DNA from: Treponema sp. | Lineage (GTDB): Bacteria; Spirochaetota; Spirochaetia; Treponematales; UBA12059 | Reading direction: 5' to 3' | Length of the DNA: 5,903 bases | NCBI GenBank assembly: GCA_012517645.1 | Contig: JAAYUR010000542.1 | Span: 1-5,903, forward strand | Part shown: positions 1 to 4,827 of the stretch, in pieces | Layout of the letters: each line of letters starts with the position of its first letter | How positions within the stretch are numbered: position 1 is the first letter of the stretch | Made by a program: the position numbers and the translations under genes | Notes under the pieces: model-generated | The model's database searches: none | What the model saw: only the letters and a program-made list of their open reading frames with translations | Told to the model about the DNA's origin: nothing

Positions 1-1677
1 CCGGTCCATCAGGGCGGCGGCGGTCTTGATGCGCTCGGACTTGATGATCCGCTCCACGGGACCGGTCTCCAGGGAGACGACGCCGGCGGTGTACTTGCTC
101 TGCTCGTTGTAGGCCATGATCTGGGCGAAACAGTCCGTGGATGTGCCGATGGCCTCCTCGATCTCCTCGGGGCTGTACTTCTCCCCGTCCGCCGCGATGA
201 GGAGGGCTTTTTCCCTCCCCACCACAACCAAGAAGCCGTCCTTGTCGTAGTAGGCCAGGTCCCCGGTGTACAGGGCCCCGTCCCGGAGGGCCTTGGCCGT
301 GGCTTCTGGGTTGCGGAAATACCCATTCATGACGTTCTCGCCCCGGATGACGATCTCCCCTGTCTCCCCGACCGCGCATTCCGACCCGTCGGGCCTTAGG
401 ATGCGGCACTGAACCGAAGGAGCCACGATGCCGGAGGTCCCGAACTTGTGCTTGCTGGGGGTGTTGGAGGAGATGACGGGGGCGGCTTCCGTGAGGCCGT
501 AGCCCTGGAAGATCGGTACCCCGAAGGCGGCGAAGAACTCCTGCTGCTTCACGTCCAGCAGGGCGCCGCCCCCCACGCAGAACCGGATGTTCTTTCCGAA
601 GACCATCCTCTTGACCTTGTTGAAGATCAGGGCCTTGGCGATCCCGTGGACAAGGGCGTTCCTCGCCCGGACGCCGAAGGGCGCGGGATTGAATCCGTCA
701 CCGTTGATCGCGATCCCCGCCTTGATACCGGCCTTGAAGAGCTTTTCGATGAAGCCGCCCTTCTCCTCGATCCCGGCTATGATCTTCTTCATGAAGTTGC
801 CTGAGAGGGCGGGGACGGTGAGCAGGAAGATGGGCTCCACCTCCTTGAGGTTGATCGGGATGTTTCGGAGGATGGCGATACCGCCGCCCCGGGGATCCAC
901 GAAGTAGAGGGAAATGCCGCACAGGAGGGCCGCGTAGATGCCCACGGTGTGGGCGAAGGAGTGGTCCACGGGCAGGATGATGAGGGTCGTGAAGTAATAG
1001 GGTTGTTCGAACAGCTCGGCGCTGTCCTTGCAGTTGGCCCAATAGTTCAGGTGCGTGAGCATGATGCCCTTGGGATCCCCGGTGGTTCCGCTGGTGTAAC
1101 AGATCGTGACCACGTCATCCTCTCCGGTCGTGTCCTCGATCTCTTTAAGGGCGGGGGTCCGGACGGGGAGGGTGGAACGACCCTCCTGCAGGGCGTCCTT
1201 GAACCGGACGATGTTCTTGCGGGGGAACCCCGTCTTGGCGCAGACCGCGTCGGGTCGTTCTTCGTCCTCGTCCAGGTAGACCACGAGGGTCTTTTTGGCG
1301 TCCGCGGAAACGAGGGCGGACAGGACCTTTTCCAGCTGGTTTCCCGTGGTGATAAAGACCCGGGCGCCCGAGTGCTTGACCCGGAAGGGGATCTCCTCGG
1401 ACAGGAGCTTGATGGAAAGGGGCACGGAGATTCCTCCCGCCATGAGGATCCCGAACTCGGCGGCCACCCATTCCGGGCTTCCTTCGGCGAGGATGCAGGC
1501 GGTATCCTGCCGCTTCATGTCCCGGCCGAGCAGGAAGGATGCGAAGGCCCGGGACTCGGAACGGACACGGCCGAAAGTCCAGCCTTCCCAGCCCGCGTCG
1601 GTCTTCTTGAGCACGTAGTTGACGTTCGGATAGGCGCGTTCGGCCTCTTCCAGCATGGAAAGCACGGTGCGTTTCAT
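1..1677 (-). CDS. AMP-forming long-chain acyl-CoA synthetase (fatty acid-CoA ligase), C-terminus outside window
   Basis: This is an ANL-superfamily adenylate-forming enzyme, expected to activate a fatty or related carboxylic acid with ATP and CoA, giving acyl-CoA, AMP and pyrophosphate, in the cytoplasm or at the membrane face. The reading frame is open from ATG 1677 to the window edge (559 codons). Visible motifs are the phosphate-binding loop YTSGTTGDPKG (residues 194-204), LPVDHSFAHT around H239 (A4-like), QGYGLTEAAP (391-400, A5), YTGDL with D473 (A7, ribose contact) and GREK (487-490, A8 hinge) followed by DGEKYSPEEIEEAI. The usual hinge aspartate after the lysine is alanine here. A short C-terminal piece with the A10 lysine is missing because the window ends; family members are about 600-650 residues. 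A strong AAAAGGAGGGA ribosome site lies just before the start. The gene is divergent from the PRPP synthetase gene. The family call is firm; chain-length specificity cannot be read from the sequence. Confidence 0.93.
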   Translation of the reverse strand, partial: MKRTVLSMLEEAERAYPNVNYVLKKTDAGWEGWTFGRVRSESRAFASFLLGRDMKRQDTACILAEGSPEWVAAEFGILMAGGISVPLSIKLLSEEIPFRVKHSGARVFITTGNQLEKVLSALVSADAKKTLVVYLDEDEERPDAVCAKTGFPRKNIVRFKDALQEGRSTLPVRTPALKEIEDTTGEDDVVTICYTSGTTGDPKGIMLTHLNYWANCKDSAELFEQPYYFTTLIILPVDHSFAHTVGIYAALLCGISLYFVDPRGGGIAILRNIPINLKEVEPIFLLTVPALSGNFMKKIIAGIEEKGGFIEKLFKAGIKAGIAINGDGFNPAPFGVRARNALVHGIAKALIFNKVKRMVFGKNIRFCVGGGALLDVKQQEFFAAFGVPIFQGYGLTEAAPVISSNTPSKHKFGTSGIVAPSVQCRILRPDGSECAVGETGEIVIRGENVMNGYFRNPEATAKALRDGALYTGDLAYYDKDGFLVVVGREKALLIAADGEKYSPEEIEEAIGTSTDCFAQIMAYNEQSKYTAGVVSLETGPVERIIKSERIKTAAALMDR

Positions 1678-1679
1678 CG

Positions 1680-1690
1680 TCCCTCCTTTT
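1680..1690 (-). promoter_or_regulatory. Ribosome binding site of the acyl-CoA synthetase gene
   Basis: On the minus strand this reads AAAAGGAGGGA, a near-perfect Shine-Dalgarno sequence a few bases before ATG 1677. It supports that start over any upstream codon. Confidence 0.8.
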
Positions 1691-1740
1691 CCTTTGCGGT
1701 ACACTAGCATGAAGGCGTCCGCCGCGGAAGGTCCGATCTA

Positions 1741-1769
1741 TTGACAACCCCCGTGCTCGGGTGTAGCTT
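1741..1769 (+). promoter_or_regulatory. Probable sigma-70-type promoter for the PRPP synthetase/HAD operon
   Basis: A perfect -35 hexamer TTGACA (1741-1746) is followed by a 17-base spacer and TAGCTT (1764-1769), which shares T1, A2 and T6 with TATAAT. Transcription would start near 1776, about 23 bases before ATG 1799. The -35 match and spacing are good but the -10 is weak. The spacer holds a small inverted repeat CCCG-TGCT-CGGG (1750-1761 region), which could be chance in GC-rich DNA. No equally good promoter is visible for the divergent ligase gene; the best minus-strand candidate, TTCCGC-17-TAGTGT, is poor. Confidence 0.45.
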
Positions 1770-1798
1770 CATGGCATCCTCTTCCCAAGGCGAGTTTC

Positions 1799-3073
1799 AT
1801 GAACTACTCAGACCCCACACGACTCGGGATCCTGGCCTGTCCGGGCGGCGAGCGCTTCACGGAACTCGTCCTTCAGCGCCTTGCCTCGATCTACAAGCGC
1901 AGGTTCGAGCGGAAGACCCGGGTCCTGGCGGAGAGGTACCACATCTCCGCCGAACTGGTCATCCGGAAGAGCAATTTCGCAAACGACATCCAGTCGTCCA
2001 TGCTCTACATTCCCGGGGACGTGAACAAGTTCCGGGCTCCCCGGTTCAAGGTAAACGCCCGGCATTCATGGTTCGCCAACGGGGAGATCAAGACGGAGAT
2101 CCTGGACTCCGTCCGCGGCAAGGACCTGTACATCGTACAGGACGTGGAGAACCATCAGCCCGTCAAGTTCAACGACGGCCGGGACGAGCGGGTCCTCTCG
2201 GTGAACGACCATATCTTCAACCTATTGGTGGCCGTGGACGCGGCCATGCAGTCCGGGGCCGAGCGGATCACCGTCGTTCTCCCCACGTATCCCTATTCCC
2301 GGCAACACAAGAAGAAGGGCCGGGAAGGGCTCACCGCCGCCCGGATCGGGCAGATCCTGGAGAACATGGGGGTGTCCCGGATCATCACCTTGGACATCCA
2401 TTCCCGGGAGATCGAGAACTGCTTCAACAAGCTCCGGCTGGAGAACCTCCACGCCAGCTATCAGGTCATCCAGAAGCTGGCCACGGTGGTGGACGTGAAC
2501 TGCGACGACCTGGTGGTCCTGTCGCCGGACACCGGGGCCATCGATCGCAACAAATTCTACGCAAGCACCCTGCAGAAGCCCCTGGCCCTGATCTACAAGG
2601 AGCGGGACTACTCCCGGATCACGAAGAACGCCGTGGAATCCAACATCACCGACATGAAGCTGCTGGGGGACATCCGGGACAAGATCGTGTTCATGGCGGA
2701 CGACATGCTGGGCACCGGGGGGACCCTGCTCAAGGCCATGCAGTTCCTGAAGGATCAGGGGGCCCGGCAGGTCATCTGCGCGGTTTCCCTGCCCATGTTC
2801 TCGGCCACCGCGATCCAGGATTTCGACGCGGCCTACCGGGAGGGGCGGTTCCATCGCATCATCGGCACGAACGCCATCCACCACGAGGAATTGCTCAAGA
2901 AGGAATGGTACGTCCAGGCGGACGTTTCGACCCTCTTCGCCCAGATCATCTCCCTGGTTTACCACAACCATTCCCTGTCGCCCATGCTGGACAACCGGGG
3001 CCTGATATCCAAGATGCTCAAGAAGGCCCAGCAGTCTTCCTGCCCGCCCCAGGGGAACCTCTTCCAGGAATGA
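1799..3073 (+). CDS. prs: Ribose-phosphate pyrophosphokinase (PRPP synthetase), long divergent form
   Basis: The 424-residue product resembles PRPP synthetases, which transfer pyrophosphate from ATP to ribose 5-phosphate for nucleotide, histidine and tryptophan synthesis. Family landmarks appear in order: FANGE (92-96, for FSDGE), PTYPYSRQHKKKGRE (162-175, ATP-binding and flexible loop, for YARQDR), DIHSREIENCF (199-209, for DLHAEQIQGFF, with H201), PDTGAIDR (243-250), YKERD (266-270, K267/R269 matching the catalytic Lys/Arg of the KRR segment) and the PRPP loop ADDMLGTGGT (300-309). It is about 110 residues longer than the roughly 315-residue E. coli enzyme. About 55 extra residues lie before FANGE and there is a C-terminal tail. 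The Asp in the usual DDMIDTGGT loop is Gly305. ATG 1799 is the first ATG in frame, preceded by a modest AAGGCGAG site. It overlaps the HAD gene by 4 bases. The superfamily is firm and the PRPP synthetase activity is likely, but the loop change leaves some doubt. Confidence 0.88.
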   Translation: MNYSDPTRLGILACPGGERFTELVLQRLASIYKRRFERKTRVLAERYHISAELVIRKSNFANDIQSSMLYIPGDVNKFRAPRFKVNARHSWFANGEIKTEILDSVRGKDLYIVQDVENHQPVKFNDGRDERVLSVNDHIFNLLVAVDAAMQSGAERITVVLPTYPYSRQHKKKGREGLTAARIGQILENMGVSRIITLDIHSREIENCFNKLRLENLHASYQVIQKLATVVDVNCDDLVVLSPDTGAIDRNKFYASTLQKPLALIYKERDYSRITKNAVESNITDMKLLGDIRDKIVFMADDMLGTGGTLLKAMQFLKDQGARQVICAVSLPMFSATAIQDFDAAYREGRFHRIIGTNAIHHEELLKKEWYVQADVSTLFAQIISLVYHNHSLSPMLDNRGLISKMLKKAQQSSCPPQGNLFQE

Positions 3074-3732
3074 GGGTTTTCCGCCTTCCCGCCTCTCCCC
3101 GTGCCCTGCTGTTCGACCTGGACTCCACCCTCTACACCAATCCGGAGTACGCGGCCTTCCAGAACGAAGTTTTGGTCGATGAGTTGGCCCGGTTCCGGCG
3201 CGTCGAAACGGCTAGGATCCGCGAGGAGATCCGGGAGGCGAGGGACCGCATAGCCCGCGAGACCGGGAAGGTCACATCCCTGGGCAACGCGATGGCCGTA
3301 CTGGGCGTGGACATCCCGACCAGCGTCGCCTGGCGGGAGAGGCTGATCAAGCCGTCGGACTGGCTGTCCCCGGACGCGAGGCTGGCCGAGGCCTTGGCCG
3401 CCCTGGCTTCGAGGTTCGCCCTTGCGGTGGTGACGAACAATCCCCGCTCCGTGGGCAAAAAGACGATTCGGGCGCTGGGTGTGGAGAGGTTCTTTCGGGC
3501 GGTGGTGGGCCTGGACGACACGATGGTCTCCAAGCCCGCCCGGGAACCCTTCCAGGCGGCGGTCCTTCGGCTGGGCGTGCCCGCGGAGTCCTGCGTTTCC
3601 ATCGGGGATCGGTACGACGTCGACCTGGCCGTGCCCTTGGAGCTGGGAATGGGCGCGATCCTAGTGGACGGGGTCGAGGACGTATACCGCCTGCCGGGCC
3701 TGTTCAAGACGGCGGGCGAGCCCAATGCATGA
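3070..3732 (+). CDS. HAD-superfamily phosphatase (subfamily IA-like)
   Basis: The 220-residue protein has all four haloacid dehalogenase motifs. They are DLDSTL (16-21; D16 nucleophile and D18 acid/base), VTNN (121-124; T122 phosphate contact), SKP with K155, and GDRYDVD (179-185; magnesium-binding acidic residues). Residues roughly 22-115 form a helical, charged segment between motifs I and II, consistent with a C1 cap. Together these indicate a magnesium-dependent cytosolic phosphatase acting on a small phosphorylated metabolite, of the phosphoglycolate phosphatase or pyrimidine 5'-nucleotidase kind. The start ATG 3070 overlaps the TGA stop of the PRPP synthetase gene (ATGA), indicating translational coupling. 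That neighbour makes a nucleotide or sugar phosphate substrate plausible, but this is inference. The same frame stays open upstream through the whole PRPP synthetase gene; that extension is not protein-like, and the domain begins right after ATG 3070. Confidence 0.88.
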   Translation: MRVFRLPASPRALLFDLDSTLYTNPEYAAFQNEVLVDELARFRRVETARIREEIREARDRIARETGKVTSLGNAMAVLGVDIPTSVAWRERLIKPSDWLSPDARLAEALAALASRFALAVVTNNPRSVGKKTIRALGVERFFRAVVGLDDTMVSKPAREPFQAAVLRLGVPAESCVSIGDRYDVDLAVPLELGMGAILVDGVEDVYRLPGLFKTAGEPNA

Positions 3733-3762
3733 CGGACGGGTTAAGGACTAACCACGGAGTCG

Positions 3763-3790
3763 CGCGAGCCGGACCTACGTCCGGCTCGCG
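3763..3790. terminator. Perfect 12-bp hairpin between convergent genes, possible bidirectional terminator
   Basis: CGCGAGCCGGAC (3763-3774) and GTCCGGCTCGCG (3779-3790) are exact reverse complements separated by the loop CTAC. The hairpin sits 30 bases after the HAD stop codon and 24 bases before the end of the convergent dehydrogenase gene, where a shared terminator would be expected. Neither strand has a U-tract after the stem, so it is not a textbook intrinsic terminator. It could instead be a pausing or mRNA 3'-end-protecting structure. Confidence 0.5.
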
Positions 3791-3814
3791 GCAGCGGAAG
3801 GCAGCCCCTTCGCG

Positions 3815-4606
3815 CTATTTAGCGATCAGGCCGCTGATCATGCCCCCCGCCACTTCGATGCAAGTGGCGTTGACGGCGTCGTTGGTCACGATGAAGCAGA
3901 TCGCGTCTGCGATCTCCTCGGGCTCGATGAGCCGGCCGAGGTGCACCCCGGACAGGATCTTGGCCAGGGCTCCCTGGTCCATGCCCTTGACCATGGGGGT
4001 GCCGACGTAGCCCGGAGCGACCGAGGCGACCCGGATGCCCGTGATGCCCTTCATCTGGAACTCGCCGACCAGGATCTTGGGCCACAGGGCCATGGCGGCC
4101 TTCGTGGAGGAGTAGTTGATCTGCCCCACACCGCCCTGCTTCTGGATGGAGGAGATGGTGATCAAGACTCCCTTCCAGCCGTGGTCGACCATGCGGGACG
4201 CGGCTTCCCGGATCGTGATGAAGGGCCCTACCAGGTTGACGTCGATGACGGCCCGGAAATCCGCGGTGGACAGGACCTTCTTGACCTTGCCGGTTTCCTT
4301 GTCCGGGGAGATCATGAGCCCGTCCTTGATGATTCCGGCGCAGGGAACCACCACGTTGATGGCTCCGAATTCCTTGACCGCGAAATCCATGAAGGCCGCG
4401 GTGTCGGCGTCGTCGGTGACATTCAGGACCTTGCCGGCCGCCTTGCCTCCGGCCTTCTTGATCTCGGCGACCACCCGGTCGATGCCGGCCTGGTTCATAT
4501 CCCCGATGACGACGGACGCGCCCCGGGCGGCCAGAGTCTTGGCGACGGCCTCCCCGATACCGCTTGCCCCGCCCGTTATGACGGCCACAGCTCCCTTGAT
4601 TTCCAT
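3815..4606 (-). CDS. Short-chain dehydrogenase/reductase, probable 3-hydroxyacyl-CoA dehydrogenase (HSD10-like)
   Basis: The 263-residue protein is a classical SDR. It has the dinucleotide loop TGGASGIG (11-18), an acidic D36 after the second strand that favours NAD(H), and the catalytic set N124, S152, Y165 and K169 (YSSTK). APGYVGTP (197-204) follows. The usual NNAG is PCAG (88-91). Compared with FabG, about 11 extra residues lie at roughly 99-112 (SPDKETGKVKKV region), where mammalian HSD10 (type II 3-hydroxyacyl-CoA dehydrogenase) has its insertion. The adjoining DVNLVGPF, GGVGQINYS and APGYVGTP also match HSD10 in pattern. It probably interconverts a 3-hydroxyacyl-CoA and 3-ketoacyl-CoA; FabG-like or alicyclic hydroxyacyl-CoA activity is the alternative. 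The frame extends to 4693, but the AGGAGG site and the promoter fix the start at ATG 4606. It is divergent from the CoA-transferase. Confidence 0.88.
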   Translation of the reverse strand: MEIKGAVAVITGGASGIGEAVAKTLAARGASVVIGDMNQAGIDRVVAEIKKAGGKAAGKVLNVTDDADTAAFMDFAVKEFGAINVVVPCAGIIKDGLMISPDKETGKVKKVLSTADFRAVIDVNLVGPFITIREAASRMVDHGWKGVLITISSIQKQGGVGQINYSSTKAAMALWPKILVGEFQMKGITGIRVASVAPGYVGTPMVKGMDQGALAKILSGVHLGRLIEPEEIADAICFIVTNDAVNATCIEVAGGMISGLIAK

Positions 4607-4610
4607 AAAG

Positions 4611-4618
4611 TCCCTCCT
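4611..4618 (-). promoter_or_regulatory. Ribosome binding site deciding the dehydrogenase start
   Basis: The minus strand reads AGGAGGGA a few bases before ATG 4606. The resulting protein begins MEIKGAVAVITGG, the normal distance from an SDR N-terminus to its glycine-rich loop. Longer in-frame starts up to 4693 would lie upstream of the predicted transcription start and are unlikely. Confidence 0.8.
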
Positions 4619-4626
4619 GATAAAGA

Positions 4627-4667
4627 TGACCATGGTCAATGACCAGGTTTGTTGACTGCGGTCATTG
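4627..4667. promoter_or_regulatory. Cluster of TGACC/GGTCA inverted repeats, probable repressor operator
   Basis: Within 41 bases there are four TGAC(C)/(G)GTCA palindromic arrangements. They are TGACCATGGTCA, a perfect 12-base palindrome (4627-4638); GGTCA-A-TGACC (4634-4644); TGAC-TGCG-GTCA (4653-4664); and the outer pair CAATGACC (4637-4644) and GGTCATTG (4660-4667), exact reverse complements 15 bases apart. The cluster overlaps the dehydrogenase -10 box (4664-4669) and runs into its leader, a position suited to repression. TetR- or GntR-type regulators of acyl-CoA metabolism use palindromes of this size, but no regulator gene is in the window, so its identity is unknown. Confidence 0.55.
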
Positions 4668-4693
4668 TAACGCGGTATTTTCCGAATTGTCAA
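4664..4693 (-). promoter_or_regulatory. Strong sigma-70-type promoter of the dehydrogenase gene
   Basis: On the minus strand a perfect TTGACA (4693-4688) is followed by 18 bases and TACAAT (4669-4664), five of six matches to TATAAT. Transcription would start near 4657, leaving a leader of about 50 bases that contains most of the inverted-repeat cluster and the ribosome site. Confidence 0.7.
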
Positions 4694-4701
4694 AAAAAAT
4701 A

Positions 4702-4730
4702 TTGATCTTTCCGCAAAACCGGGTTATATA
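4702..4730 (+). promoter_or_regulatory. Probable promoter of the CoA-transferase gene
   Basis: TTGATC (4702-4707) and TATATA (4725-4730) are separated by 17 bases; TATAGT at 4727-4732 is an overlapping alternative -10 with a longer spacer. The site lies just beyond an A-rich stretch (4692-4701), back-to-back with the dehydrogenase promoter. Transcription would start near 4737, giving a leader of about 90 bases. The leader contains a short GC stem with loop CATTCGA around 4776-4799, of uncertain meaning. Confidence 0.5.
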
Positions 4731-4815
4731 GTGGTTGGACCGGACGAACCCACCCGACTTCCTCGAAACGGCCGCGCGCGGGGCGCATTCGACGCCCGCT
4801 AGAAGCACTGCGGAT

Positions 4816-4822
4816 GGAGGAG
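4816..4822 (+). promoter_or_regulatory. Ribosome binding site of the CoA-transferase gene
   Basis: GGAGGAG sits five bases before ATG 4828, an ideal spacing, and supports that start codon. Confidence 0.8.
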
Positions 4823-4827
4823 TCACA

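Noticed and set aside
949..1707. Long plus-strand open frame opposite the acyl-CoA synthetase.
   Set aside because: It is an antisense shadow of a gene with complete ANL motifs; its translation is low-complexity and shows no domain.
2222..2971. Minus-strand 249-codon open frame inside the PRPP synthetase gene.
   Set aside because: It is antisense to conserved catalytic motifs, has no own ribosome site that I can see, and its composition reflects the complementary strand.
1741..3069. A frame in register with the HAD gene, open from TTG 1741 through the whole PRPP synthetase gene, suggesting a 663-residue fusion.
   Set aside because: The upstream 443 residues are Arg/Pro/Gly-rich with no recognisable domain, and the overlapping frame encodes a clear PRPP synthetase. 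High GC content explains the absence of stops.
4607..4693. N-terminal extension of the dehydrogenase to 4693.
   Set aside because: It would precede the predicted transcription start and cover the promoter and operator. The SDR fold and a strong ribosome site fit ATG 4606.
4776..4799. Short GC stem-loop in the CoA-transferase leader as a riboswitch or attenuator.
   Set aside because: The stem is short with a bulge, no U-tract or known riboswitch core follows, and such stems arise often by chance in GC-rich DNA.
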